DNA of 64,000 bases. Origin: Chitinophaga hostae (GTDB lineage Bacteria > Bacteroidota > Bacteroidia > Chitinophagales > Chitinophagaceae). Below are positions 1 to 8,445 of this stretch, piece after piece. The DNA lies in NCBI RefSeq assembly GCF_018224885.1, contig NZ_JAGTXB010000028.1, positions 30,683 to 94,682 on the forward strand, written 5' to 3'. Within the stretch, counting starts at the first letter, position 1; each line of letters opens with the position of its first letter. Under the pieces are notes generated by a model. That model saw only the letters and a list, made by a program, of their open reading frames with translations, was not told where the DNA came from and made no database searches. The position numbers and the translations under genes are program-made.

Positions 1-1384
1 TACCTCCTCTGCTAAGCCCTGATATATAGAGATGCAGATCGCTTCGCTTTGAATCAACAGCCCTGGCAGCTCTTGCAGCTGCAACCACATCGTTTTGCGA
101 CAATGAGCCATCGCTATAGGTGTAATTCAGCTGTGATTCAATATTTATGCAATCTTCTGATGTGAAATAGGTAGTACCTGTTTTTATAAACGGTTTCAGC
201 GCAGTTGTCATAGTCAGTGTTTCATTCTCCGTTTGCCCGTTGGCAGGGCCTTGTCCGTTGCCGCCATTGAAACCATTTGAGGTACCCGGATCTGCGGAGT
301 CTTCGATGATGTCAAAACGTTCTGTAAAACCCTGCTTTTGCTGCCATAACCAAAACACACGATCTATATTACAGTGGTGAAAAAAGAAGATAGGATCCAG
401 TCCTGCCGTATCATTCTCACCCATATCACCATTTGCATCCGGTAGCTGAGATAAATCATAGCCTCCGTTATTTATGCCCTTAGGAAGATTAAAACCACCA
501 ACTGCCAAATGAATATCGTTGTGCGGATGCTCCAGTGCAGTGTACCCTTTACCATAATAAGCAGCAGATTGCGTATTGGAAAATATCGTATAAATAGGCG
601 CGTCAAGACAATCACTGAATGCCTTTGCTATACCTGCCGGTCGTGGTGTCCCGCCGTCTCCTGCGCCACATCCGGGTATATAGTAAGTCACATTATTAAG
701 CCATTGTAATACATTCGCATTCAGCAAGGCAATATTGGCGTTAGGATCAAAGAAATTGGCATTATACGCGTAAGTATTGGCCTGGGCCTGCGGCGTGCCC
801 ACAAGGCCAGACAGTGGGTATCTTACTGTTTGGTAACCTTGTGGTTTGCTATAAACTGAGTCGTCATTGTTTACCTGGTCAGTTATTTTTGTAGGGAGAA
901 TAAATGAGGCCAGCGGATTGTCGATGGCATTATTATCATCAGGTACAATTCCCTTATCACGCAAACACTGTGGGAACTCTCCCTTGAATGTAAACTTCGG
1001 AGCGGTAAGTGCACGCGGTATGCCATATGTAGTTGAATAGGAATCTGTCTCGTCCCAATAGGGTTGCATCACATCTTCACAACCAGGAGCGGTCTGCAGG
1101 GCTTTTTCCAGCATGTATACATATACCCTATGCCAGGTGGGGAAAAGCACATTCTGGTGATTACAGTAGCCCCCCCACCATTCCGGGTTTGTAGCGCCTT
1201 CTCCGGCAAATGGTTCTCCGTGATACCCACCTATCATAAAATAGGAGTTAGGATCAGTAGGTGGTAATGCTTTAATATAAGCCCATGCTGTCATCAGTTT
1301 TTCCAGATCATTATTGATGCCTGCATCATAGTCATTCTGAATTTCAATTATAGAGCGGCGAACGCCTGTGCCATTTCTTGTCAT
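1..1384 (-). CDS. Tyrosinase / polyphenol oxidase family protein, C-terminus cut by window edge
   Basis: Type-3 dinuclear copper enzyme that oxidises phenols to quinones. The frame is open for 461 codons from the ATG at 1384 to the window edge, so the end of the protein is missing. Copper A ligands are plausible at H55 (GYHGEP), H76 (YCNHQN) and H85 (PTWHRVY). Copper B is supplied by the typical EHPHNDIH stretch around residues 285-292 and by a later FFFHHCNIDRVFWLW block. No signal peptide is visible at the N-terminus, so the protein may be cytoplasmic or depend on another protein for export and copper loading. It starts 2 bases after the stop of the upstream membrane-protein gene, which implies one operon and translational coupling. 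The family call is firm; the substrate is unknown. Confidence 0.9.
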   Translation of the reverse strand, partial: MTRNGTGVRRSIIEIQNDYDAGINNDLEKLMTAWAYIKALPPTDPNSYFMIGGYHGEPFAGEGATNPEWWGGYCNHQNVLFPTWHRVYVYMLEKALQTAPGCEDVMQPYWDETDSYSTTYGIPRALTAPKFTFKGEFPQCLRDKGIVPDDNNAIDNPLASFILPTKITDQVNNDDSVYSKPQGYQTVRYPLSGLVGTPQAQANTYAYNANFFDPNANIALLNANVLQWLNNVTYYIPGCGAGDGGTPRPAGIAKAFSDCLDAPIYTIFSNTQSAAYYGKGYTALEHPHNDIHLAVGGFNLPKGINNGGYDLSQLPDANGDMGENDTAGLDPIFFFHHCNIDRVFWLWQQKQGFTERFDIIEDSADPGTSNGFNGGNGQGPANGQTENETLTMTTALKPFIKTGTTYFTSEDCINIESQLNYTYSDGSLSQNDVVAAARAARAVDSKRSDLHLYISGLSRGG

Positions 1385-1386
1385 AG

Positions 1387-1857
1387 TTAAGCAATTTTAT
1401 GTTTCTTATGAATAAGTTTCAAGGATACATGGGGGAAATTATTCAGTAAAGATCCTGTCAGGATCATGCCAACGCCCGCAACCAGCGACCATTGCGTGCC
1501 AGGGAAGAATGCGCGGCTGCTCATGATAAAAACCGCACCCAGCGTGCTGATAATGAAAGGCAGGTATCCTGCCACTCTTATCCGTTTATACAAAAAGAAA
1601 AGATGTATCGCCAGGAAGATCATCATTACAGGCAGCAGCCATTTCATATAAGGTAGCTTCGCCAATCCCAGGCTACCGAACATACTCATATAAACAGCCC
1701 AGCACATAGGACATTTTGGAAAAAAAGCAATCAGGATGCTCAATATGACCGAAGGTACACTCCTGGCTGTTTTCGATGACATCGTCCCCGATGATTGCTG
1801 CTCATCGGAATGCCTGGCATGGCAATTACAAGTGTTGCATTCATTTAAATTTTCCAT
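1387..1857 (-). CDS. Small Cys-rich membrane protein coupled to tyrosinase
   Basis: A 156-residue protein I cannot assign to a named family with certainty. The N-terminal 30 residues are soluble and carry a CNTCNCH motif. Four hydrophobic segments follow (about residues 36-58, 68-90, 97-112, 122-140), the first holding FPKCPMCW, a CxxC in or next to the membrane, reminiscent of MerC-like metal-handling membrane proteins. The gene ends 2 bases before the tyrosinase start. From the two CxxC-type motifs and this coupling I infer a role in supplying or buffering copper for tyrosinase; this is inference, and a thiol-redox role is the alternative. Confidence 0.75.
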   Translation of the reverse strand: MENLNECNTCNCHARHSDEQQSSGTMSSKTARSVPSVILSILIAFFPKCPMCWAVYMSMFGSLGLAKLPYMKWLLPVMMIFLAIHLFFLYKRIRVAGYLPFIISTLGAVFIMSSRAFFPGTQWSLVAGVGMILTGSLLNNFPHVSLKLIHKKHKIA

Positions 1858-3088
1858 ATCCTGTATTAATATTGTAAAAGGAAAGGCCGAAAGATATTCC
1901 TACGTAATCCAGCCACAGACAGGGATTTCAAAGACGCAGCAGGGGCCATCTCTGCAATAGTTACTATGAAAGAAATAGGGGACACCATTTTTCATAAGAC
2001 AACATTTATGGATAGTACAATTAGTATACTCATGCACGGTGAGAAATCAGGGAACGGGAAAGGCAGCAGCATGGCTTCGCCAGAAACACGCTATGCATGC
2101 CGGTTCAGTCAGGAAAATAAATTCAGGTAATTGCAACAATGCAAAACACTGGCATCAATACGCGGGTATTTATAATGAAAAGGGCTGTGGGTTTTGGTTA
2201 TATGAGGTTTAAAATGTCATACAAAAATGCTATGATTAAATACTTACGTTGAATCATTCAAATAATGCTGTTAGCTTTTTGACGATCGGTGATAGCCGAA
2301 GCTATTAAAAAATAATTAATCCTCAAATTTTTTTTTTGTCTTTTTAATAGGAAGGTATGCTAACTATTATTATGGAGTATCAGGTTTTTTTATAGTCGGG
2401 ATAATGATTTTCGGAGATGATGCAGTAATAATTATGCAGAAAATAGTTGCGTGTAACATATACAGTAGTATTGGTGTTTTTGACATGTACTTTGTACTGT
2501 TTAGATCTGAACCATGGAACTGAAAGCATCCCGATTATTATTGGGTACCTCTGAGAAAAGAATGTGTGCTTACCTATCCTTATATGCAGCATTTGGGTAT
2601 TCTATTGAATGATTATAAAGCCACTACACCATTTATGTAGAGGCCTCATAATAATTTACGCGTTTTGACTATACTATTAAGGAAGATCGACCCTGGCTTC
2701 CCGATGCTATTTGTTTATGATCACTTTTCCGATCAGTATCTTTCCCATAGTAGTGCTTCGGATTTGCGTTGCAAAGTTAAAATAAATTTTAGCCAGGCTT
2801 GGGAGACTAAAAGTAAAAAGATCAAGGTGGTGTAAGTAACAATGACTTTTCATACAGGAGAACATATTGGATGACTGTGCTTACAGATTTTAAGGCGCCT
2901 AGTCTGAAAGATAGTTTAGTAACGGCCACGGATAATCTGAAATAGTCCCAAGGGGATTTATCAAAGGAAATTAAAGTCGCTTAAATCCTACGATTTACGC
3001 AGCTCCCTCTGGTTCAATAGCTATTTGCCTAATCTCCCTGATTCATGTACCTTTATTACGGTATCCTTCAAACACAAACTTATACGGC
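1858..3088. other. 1.2-kb region without a convincing gene
   Basis: AT-rich and stop-rich in all frames. Short open frames exist: one of 54 codons at 1966-2130 (plus), one of 24 codons at 2871-2945 (plus) and a 70-codon frame at 2380-2592 (minus), none with recognisable protein character. On the minus strand around 2693-2770 the reading STTMGKILIGKVIINK followed by a stop resembles the tail of a zinc-type alcohol dehydrogenase/quinone oxidoreductase, but no upstream part of such a gene can be read, so at most it is a remnant. The promoter of the AraC gene is at the right end. Confidence 0.5.
3024..3055 (+). promoter_or_regulatory. Bacteroidota-type promoter of the AraC gene
   Basis: TTTG at 3024-3027, a 20-base spacer, then TACCTTTA at 3048-3055, which fits the Bacteroidota sigma-factor pattern TTTG-N19/20-TAnnTTTG with one mismatch in the last base. 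The ATG of the regulator lies 33 bases downstream. Confidence 0.6.
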
Positions 3089-3856
3089 ATGGAACAACCA
3101 CTATTATTTTTTTCGACCGGTTACTTTGTATATATAGGTCGTGCTGTCGATACCGTTGTTCACGAGCATCATGCTTTACAGATTGCCATCACTTTTGAGG
3201 ATAAAATAGAGATCATCTCATCGGGTTCAGTTATTAAACAGAAGGCGGTTATCATCGACTCCGATGAACCACATGAATGCAGAACTCACAACAATACATT
3301 TCTACTAATCAATATTGATCCGGAATCTAAAATAGGAACGGGCCTTAAGAAGACTTATCTGTCTGACAAAAAACTGGCGGCGTTACCGGAAGCAATCGTA
3401 GAAGAGTTATTGGAAGAAATAAAGCCGTTGCTGTCAGATAACACAAACGTCGACAGTATTTTTAACATGACCCTCCAATTTCTCAGGAAACTTTCAAATA
3501 CGGAGGGGAATGAGGATATGGATGACAGGATCGCCAAGGTCCTGGAAGTGCTTCAACAGCCCGGACATATGCCCTTAAAGATTAAGGATTTATCGACCAT
3601 CGTCTATCTTTCTCCCAGTCGGCTTATTCACTTATTTACGACGCAGGTAGGTATTCCGATCAGGAAATATATCCTATGGGTCAGGCTTTTAACGGCGCTG
3701 CAATACATCATTAACGCCAGGGCTATCACAGATGCCGCCCTCGAAGCTGGTTTTGCCGACGCCCCACACTTCAACCGGACGTTCAAACGGATGTTCGGGC
3801 TGGCTCCTTCGTTTTTATTGAAGAATAGCCAAATCGTACAAGCCTATGTGAAGTAA
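3089..3856 (+). CDS. AraC family transcriptional regulator
   Basis: A 255-residue DNA-binding regulator. The last about 90 residues form the two-helix-turn-helix AraC module: a first HTH around LSPSRLIHLFTTQVG and the signature second half with DAALEAGFADAPHFNRTFKR. The N-terminal part is a short beta-rich, cupin-like sensing domain with several His residues (HEHH near residue 26, HECRTH near 71). The ligand cannot be told. The following membrane-protein gene starts directly downstream in the same direction, so the two are probably co-transcribed. A good Bacteroidota promoter precedes it. Confidence 0.9.
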   Translation: MEQPLLFFSTGYFVYIGRAVDTVVHEHHALQIAITFEDKIEIISSGSVIKQKAVIIDSDEPHECRTHNNTFLLINIDPESKIGTGLKKTYLSDKKLAALPEAIVEELLEEIKPLLSDNTNVDSIFNMTLQFLRKLSNTEGNEDMDDRIAKVLEVLQQPGHMPLKIKDLSTIVYLSPSRLIHLFTTQVGIPIRKYILWVRLLTALQYIINARAITDAALEAGFADAPHFNRTFKRMFGLAPSFLLKNSQIVQAYVK

Positions 3857-3894
3857 CCGTGAGATCTTTGCATGAAGTAAATCAAACTTATTTT

Positions 3895-4527
3895 ATGTAC
3901 GCAATTAATCATGCTGCAACCGCTTTGTTGTTAAGAAAAAAGGAATCAACACTGCCGTTGCTTCCACTATTGATATCTGTGCAATTGGTGGAAATATTAT
4001 GGGTGCTTTTCAATTATCTTGGTTGGGAACATTTTTCCGTTTCCAATGGCAGCATTCATCTCGACTTTCTGCCTTATTCCCATTCAATTTTTTCAGGAGT
4101 TGTTGCGGCACTGCTTTCATTTTGTATGATCAACTGGGGCTATCACAATAGGAAACTCGCTGTGGCTTTTGCTATTGGTGTTTTGTCGCATGTTATCATT
4201 GATCTGATCTTCCATGATAAGGATATTCAGCTATCGCCTTTCTCTGCCACGCCGGTTTGGGGATTTGGAATTATCGATTACCCTATTCTGAATTTCATTA
4301 TTGAATTTGCGTATGGTATATTTTGCTGGTGGTATTTTAAGGGTAGTAAAGCGTTGCTTTGGGTAATCATTGTGTTCAATGTAATTGATCTGCCGATCAT
4401 GTTAGCACATGGTGATTCGCTGACGCCTTTTATGCGGTATCCATTTCTTTTGCCATCAGTCATATTATTTCAGATACTTATTACCTGGTACTTCGTTTAT
4501 CGTTATGCAAATTCGAAACGCGCGTAA
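3895..4527 (+). CDS. YdjM/DUF457-like inner-membrane protein
   Basis: A protein of 210 residues with about six membrane segments. It has the His/Asp pattern of the YdjM (LexA-regulated, putative metal-dependent hydrolase) family: INHAATALLLRKK at the N-terminus, PYSHSIF near residue 63, and SHVIIDLIFHDKDI near residue 102. The start at 3895 (ATG YAINHA) is preferred over a GTG at 3859, because the conserved part begins right there and the family usually starts this way. Biochemical role is not established for the family. It follows the AraC gene closely and may be its target. Confidence 0.75.
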   Translation: MYAINHAATALLLRKKESTLPLLPLLISVQLVEILWVLFNYLGWEHFSVSNGSIHLDFLPYSHSIFSGVVAALLSFCMINWGYHNRKLAVAFAIGVLSHVIIDLIFHDKDIQLSPFSATPVWGFGIIDYPILNFIIEFAYGIFCWWYFKGSKALLWVIIVFNVIDLPIMLAHGDSLTPFMRYPFLLPSVILFQILITWYFVYRYANSKRA

Positions 4528-4565
4528 CGTCCAGCCAGTTAATTGAAATTTAGTCTTCCTCAGAG

Positions 4566-4703
4566 ATGAAATTCATAAATGGAATTTTTATGGCACGTTC
4601 TTCCAGATTGTTTTTCGCTATGTGGCCAATATTAATAATACTCAACTATGGAATTACGCCGTTAAAAAAACAACATGGTCCCGATAGAAATTTGGCCCTG
4701 TAA
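4566..4703 (+). CDS. Possible 45-residue membrane peptide
   Basis: ATG to TAA open frame with one hydrophobic stretch (about residues 15-31) followed by a basic tail. It sits between the YdjM-like gene and the ABC transporter pair. No family is recognised and no strong ribosome site is seen; it could be a chance frame or a gene remnant. Listed because the following ABC pair is of a type often linked to membrane-active peptides. Confidence 0.2.
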   Translation: MKFINGIFMARSSRLFFAMWPILIILNYGITPLKKQHGPDRNLAL

Positions 4704-4794
4704 AAAGTAAGTTCGTCACAAATTTGGCTGAGTTGGACACAATTATTTCCTGGAAATTGAGTTTTGCATTTCTTTGATTGAAATTAGAATATTG

Positions 4795-5706
4795 ATGGGA
4801 AGATTTATTATAGAGACTAATGATTTAAGTTTTGGCTATGATAAGAAGGTCCCCGTGTTTGATAAGATCAACCTGCAAGTTGAAGCTTCGGCTATTTACG
4901 GCTTTATGGGGCCTAATGGTGCCGGGAAAACTACTCTGATCAGGCTCTTGCTTGGATTGTTGCCACATGAAACAGGGCAGATCACCCTATTTGGGAAGCA
5001 TTTGGCTGGTAACAGGATTGATATTTTGTCAAGGCTGGGTTGTTTGGTAGAGCAGCCCTCCTTATATGAGAACCTGACAGGGAGGGATAATATCCGTATT
5101 AACTGCATGGTAAGGGGACTTCCCAAAAATAAGCTCCATACCGTGCTTAAAATGGTAGGTCTTACTGATGCCGCCGACAAACGGGTTGATACCTATTCTC
5201 TTGGAATGAAGCAGCGGCTCGGTCTTGCAATTGCATTGCTTCCGGAACCAGAGCTGTTGGTGCTCGATGAGCCAGTGAATGGCCTCGATCCTACCGGAAT
5301 TATTGAGATCAGGGAATTATTGATCCACCTAAACAAAGAATATGGAACAACTATATTCCTTTCGAGCCACCTGTTGTCTGAACTTGAAAAGCTTGTTACC
5401 CATATCGGCATATTGCGAAAGGGAGAACTGGTGTTCCAGGGTAGCGCTGTGGAGCTGGAAGCTGTACAACGACAACAATCTGTTGTAGTTGTTGATACCA
5501 GTAATAACCAGGAGTGTTTTTTATTGCTGAAAAATGATCAACCGGTGATCTCCTTAAAAGCCGACAGGTTGATTGTGCCCTACCGGGATAAAATGGAAGT
5601 CGGTGAATTATGCAAAAAGATCATGCTGGCCGGTTTGAATATATATGAGGTTAAGGTAGTACATCATGATCTGGAAGATGTATTTATGAAATTAACAAGT
5701 AACTAA
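4795..5706 (+). CDS. ABC transporter ATP-binding protein, bacteriocin-immunity/BcrA type
   Basis: A 303-residue ATPase subunit. Walker A is GPNGAGKTT (residues 39-47), the signature is YSLGMKQR, Walker B is LLVLDEP, and the H-loop is SSHLLSELE. A C-terminal extension of about 90 residues ends with LEDVFMKLTSN, typical for BcrA/CcmA-like ATPases working with ABC-2 permeases. The ATG at 4795 is chosen over an in-frame TTG at 4774. Its stop overlaps the permease start by one base (TAATG), a sign of coupled translation. Likely role: export of, or protection from, a membrane-active peptide or drug; the substrate is unknown. A weak promoter-like pair (TTTC then TTTCTTTG at 4769-4776) lies upstream. 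Confidence 0.92.
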   Translation: MGRFIIETNDLSFGYDKKVPVFDKINLQVEASAIYGFMGPNGAGKTTLIRLLLGLLPHETGQITLFGKHLAGNRIDILSRLGCLVEQPSLYENLTGRDNIRINCMVRGLPKNKLHTVLKMVGLTDAADKRVDTYSLGMKQRLGLAIALLPEPELLVLDEPVNGLDPTGIIEIRELLIHLNKEYGTTIFLSSHLLSELEKLVTHIGILRKGELVFQGSAVELEAVQRQQSVVVVDTSNNQECFLLLKNDQPVISLKADRLIVPYRDKMEVGELCKKIMLAGLNIYEVKVVHHDLEDVFMKLTSN

Positions 5707-6497
5707 TGACTGGATTCTGGCCCTCATTTTTAGTGGAGATCATAAAGATCAAAAATTCCTTTGCCAAATGGCTGATTTTGTTGGGAGCATCTTTAATGCC
5801 GGCATTTGTTGCTTTCGTTGCGCTGAATAAATGGAAGCAGCTTGTAAAGGAGATTCATGATAATCCCTGGCCGCTTTTTTCAGAAATGTCATGGAAAGGG
5901 ATGGCTTTTTTTTACTCCGTGTTTTTTATCGTGCTGCTGGTTTGTTTGTACTTTAATATTGAATATAAAAATAACACCTGGAAACATGTATTTACTTTGC
6001 CCATTAAAAAGGGACAAGTATATGTAAACAAGCTATTGGCTGTGGTTGTGTTCGTGGTTTGTTATTATATTTTGTTTGTTCCTTTTTGGATAATCCTCGG
6101 ATATTTACTTGGTGCCATCAGGCCTCAGCTGCAACTTATCACACATACGCCTGATCTGGAGTTGTTGTTCTTGAATTGTTTTCATTCTGTTATTTCTTCT
6201 CTGAGTATTATAGCCATTCATATTTGGTTAAGTATAAGATTTAAAAATATGATCATTCCCATCGGGTTTGCTGTCTTTTGTTCAATCGTGATGGTCGCCC
6301 TTTTTCAAGGTGGTGCAGAGGAAGTTAAATATTTCCCGTATGCTTATCACTATTTGTCAATTTCGAGGCCTCCTTTTTTTCATGAATCAAAATGGGGGCC
6401 ATTGCCGCAACATGAATGGTACAGTCTTGGGTACTTTTTTGTGTTTACCATGTTGGGGTATTGGGACTTTACCAGGAAGTTCTCCGGGAATAAGTGA
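5706..6497 (+). CDS. ABC-2 type permease (lantibiotic-immunity-like)
   Basis: A 263-residue membrane protein with about six hydrophobic segments (about 19-38, 70-92, 110-140, 165-180, 190-208, 235-250). It has the character of ABC-2/lantibiotic-immunity permeases, with NTWKHVFTLPIKKGQVYVNK after the second segment, as in that family. It is the partner of the ATPase with which it overlaps by one base. A terminator-like hairpin shared with the convergent neighbour follows the stop. Confidence 0.85.
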   Translation: MTGFWPSFLVEIIKIKNSFAKWLILLGASLMPAFVAFVALNKWKQLVKEIHDNPWPLFSEMSWKGMAFFYSVFFIVLLVCLYFNIEYKNNTWKHVFTLPIKKGQVYVNKLLAVVVFVVCYYILFVPFWIILGYLLGAIRPQLQLITHTPDLELLFLNCFHSVISSLSIIAIHIWLSIRFKNMIIPIGFAVFCSIVMVALFQGGAEEVKYFPYAYHYLSISRPPFFHESKWGPLPQHEWYSLGYFFVFTMLGYWDFTRKFSGNK

Positions 6498-6523
6498 AGT
6501 TTGTGCTACCTAAAAAGCAAAAA

Positions 6524-6543
6524 AAGGGGACCGTAGTCCCCTT
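6524..6543 (-). terminator. Intrinsic terminator of the Gfo/Idh gene
   Basis: Arms AAGGGGAC (6524-6531) and GTCCCCTT (6536-6543) with a 4-base loop. On the minus strand the hairpin runs into a T-rich stretch (complement of 6511-6525). There is no T run on the plus strand side, so it mainly serves the minus-strand gene. Confidence 0.8.
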
Positions 6544-6546
6544 GCA

Positions 6547-7974
6547 TCAAACTTTATAATATTGCTCCCAGCCCTTCCGTGGGGGAGGACCTATCAGTAA
6601 TTCATTGGCATGTTTATTATTAGTAATGATCTTCTTTTCCCGGTCAAACTGTAATTTTTCTCCTGTCCACTGCGCCAGCACACCAAGACAGAACACCTGG
6701 CTGAGCGGACCTGCTATGGCGAATGGAGATCTTGTTTGCTCCTGGCCCTTACAAGCCAGCAGGAAGTTCTTAAAGTGGTTAGACGGACTTTCCGGTACTA
6801 CTGGTAGTTTACCCGCCATTTCTTTTGCTTTTGCCTCCGGAATAATGGAGAGGGTACTGCCATGCGAGCCTCCTTTAAATGTAAGGTCCTTACTGTAGAT
6901 AATCTTACCAGGATTCAGTTTAGAAGGTGCGATAGGACCATTGCTTGGAGGCGGAATATTAGGATCCAGTCCCGATACACCGTATCCTGCAGGAATGGGC
7001 GGCAGGTTATCTACGCCATCGTACCAGGTGATATCCAGTGCGGGCATATTTCCTCTTCTGGGGAATTTGAATGCCAGTGTGGACGACATCGGGTAGAAGA
7101 AGTTATTGTGCCCCGTTAGTTTGACAGGATTAACTTCATATGGTAAGCCAAGTTGGAGGAACTGGTGGGCGGTATCGATGAGATGTGCGCCCCAGTCACC
7201 CAGTGCACCCATACCGAAGTCGAACCAGCAGCGCCATTGGCCGTTTACGAAATCTTTGTTATAAGAATGCCCCTGTGTTGCCATCTGCCAGATATTCCAG
7301 TCGAGGGTAGCAGGTGTTTGTTCTGCAGCCGGGAACGAGCTTATATTGGGGTTCCAGCCATGCCAACGCCGCGGAGAGTTCATATGCGCGGTAATGGCGG
7401 TTACATCTTTAATGATACCGGCTTCTGTCCAGGCTTTAAACTGGAAGTAATTAGCTTCAGAATGCCCCTGGTTGCCCATTTGGGTCACCACTTTCGGATG
7501 CTTCGCGGCAGCCTTCATCATCAGTTCCACCTCGTTGAATGTGCGTGCCATGGGCTTTTCTACATATACATGTTTGCCCAGGCCTATAGCCATCATCGTG
7601 ATCGGGAAATGGGAGAAGTCAGGCACTCCGATAGATACAGCGTCAATCTGGTTGCCCATTTTGTCGAACATCTGGCGAAAATCCTGGAAACGCGGTACCT
7701 CAGGGAACATTTTCATTACCTCCAGGGTATGCGGGGCGCCCATGTCTACATCGCAGAGTGCTACAATGTTTGCCAATCCTGTCTTGTAGAGCGCCTGGGC
7801 AATTTCTCCCCCTCTGTTGCCTATACCAATAAAGGCGAGGTTTACTTTTTCGTTAGGCCCGATCTTGCGGGTATATGGCTTCGCTGCCGCCATCAGCAGG
7901 CCTGGAGTAGCAGTGGCCAGGGAGGCCAGCGCCGCCTGCTTCAGGAAAGTCCTTCTTGAGTTATTGTAATTCAT
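6547..7974 (-). CDS. Exported Gfo/Idh/MocA family oxidoreductase
   Basis: A 475-residue NAD(P)-dependent oxidoreductase. The N-terminus has a twin-arginine (Tat) signal, NSRRTFLKQAALASLA, followed by the Rossmann fold with the GxGxxG-type motif FIGIGNRGG near residue 50. The family signature HVYVEKPMA, with the catalytic Lys, comes at about residue 140. The second half is the C-terminal substrate-binding domain with a Trp/Asp-rich region (FDFGMGALGDWGAHLIDT). Such secreted Bacteroidota members usually act on sugars or glycosides in the periplasm; the substrate here is unknown. It stands alone, with a terminator downstream and TACATTTG at 8000-8007 (minus) as a possible promoter box. Confidence 0.9.
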   Translation of the reverse strand: MNYNNSRRTFLKQAALASLATATPGLLMAAAKPYTRKIGPNEKVNLAFIGIGNRGGEIAQALYKTGLANIVALCDVDMGAPHTLEVMKMFPEVPRFQDFRQMFDKMGNQIDAVSIGVPDFSHFPITMMAIGLGKHVYVEKPMARTFNEVELMMKAAAKHPKVVTQMGNQGHSEANYFQFKAWTEAGIIKDVTAITAHMNSPRRWHGWNPNISSFPAAEQTPATLDWNIWQMATQGHSYNKDFVNGQWRCWFDFGMGALGDWGAHLIDTAHQFLQLGLPYEVNPVKLTGHNNFFYPMSSTLAFKFPRRGNMPALDITWYDGVDNLPPIPAGYGVSGLDPNIPPPSNGPIAPSKLNPGKIIYSKDLTFKGGSHGSTLSIIPEAKAKEMAGKLPVVPESPSNHFKNFLLACKGQEQTRSPFAIAGPLSQVFCLGVLAQWTGEKLQFDREKKIITNNKHANELLIGPPPRKGWEQYYKV

Positions 7975-7999
7975 CCCGTGGTTTGTTGATTGCTGGTTC

Positions 8000-8007
8000 C
8001 AAATGTA
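8000..8007 (-). promoter_or_regulatory. Possible -7 box for the Gfo/Idh gene
   Basis: Read on the minus strand it is TACATTTG, a full match to TAnnTTTG, 26 bases before the ATG at 7974. No good TTTG is found at the expected upstream spacing. Confidence 0.4.
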
Positions 8008-8199
8008 TAAAAATGGTTTTGCAATCGAATGAAAAAACTCAGAAAAGCGAAAAAACTTTACATGAATGGTAAATGGAGCGCTTTGCTGTATGCAGGATCC
8101 GCTTCGATATAGTGTATTTTATTATTATATATCAATGCCTTTCCTAAAAAGGGGCTGATAGGCTTATGTAAAGATTTACATCTGGCGGGAAGGAATATA

Positions 8200-8222
8200 G
8201 CCTCCGCATAGAAACCGGAGGC
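8200..8222 (-). terminator. Probable terminator of the RiPP operon
   Basis: Perfect 7-bp arms GCCTCCG (8200-8206) and CGGAGGC (8216-8222) with a 9-base loop, starting 11 bases after the stop of the precursor peptide gene. On the minus strand it is followed by TATATTCCTT, only weakly T-rich, so efficiency is uncertain. Confidence 0.55.
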
Positions 8223-8233
8223 CATATTTTCAA

Positions 8234-8416
8234 TTAGAAAAGCAGTGAATCCACTTCTTCTTCTTCAGCATTGCGCTGATCAGCTTCATTTCTCCTGCAT
8301 TTTGTACGGCAAAGAGATTCAACAACATTGGCAGTTGCATAAATGTCTTCTGTGTTACGGGGCTTAATCAGATCCCTTACTTTTTGCGCTTTGAGCGCAT
8401 CTTTTTTTTCTTGCAT
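8234..8416 (-). CDS. Probable RiPP precursor peptide, 60 residues, Cys/Arg-rich
   Basis: Last gene of the peptide-modification operon, 29 bases after the UPF0489 gene. The first 35 residues are charged and helix-prone (MQEKKDALKAQKVRDLIK...), like a leader. The C-terminal part begins at C36 and contains CRTKCRRNEADQRN, then four Glu and the end VDSLLF. There are two Cys (C36, C40), four Arg (R37, R41, R42, R48), plus Lys, Asn and Asp residues that match the enzymes encoded upstream: a radical SAM maturase, a UPF0489 arginase-like protein and two Fe(II)/2-oxoglutarate oxygenases. C36-x3-C40 and C40-x3-E44 spacing recalls Cys-x3-Asp/Glu thioether substrates. There is no Gly-Gly motif and no resemblance to Nif11/NHLP leaders. 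The start at 8416 is chosen because translation further upstream has no other suitable start close to the UPF0489 stop. Precursor function is inferred from position, size and composition. Confidence 0.75.
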   Translation of the reverse strand: MQEKKDALKAQKVRDLIKPRNTEDIYATANVVESLCRTKCRRNEADQRNAEEEEVDSLLF

Positions 8417-8445
8417 GTTGGTACTGTTTATAGATGAAAAAAGAA

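Noticed and set aside
2380..2592. 70-codon frame on the minus strand in the long gap
   Set aside because: No start context, no family, AT-rich; chance frame is more likely.
7153..7959. Long open frame (268 codons) on the plus strand
   Set aside because: It is antisense to the Gfo/Idh oxidoreductase, whose family motifs are clear; the plus-strand product has no domain.
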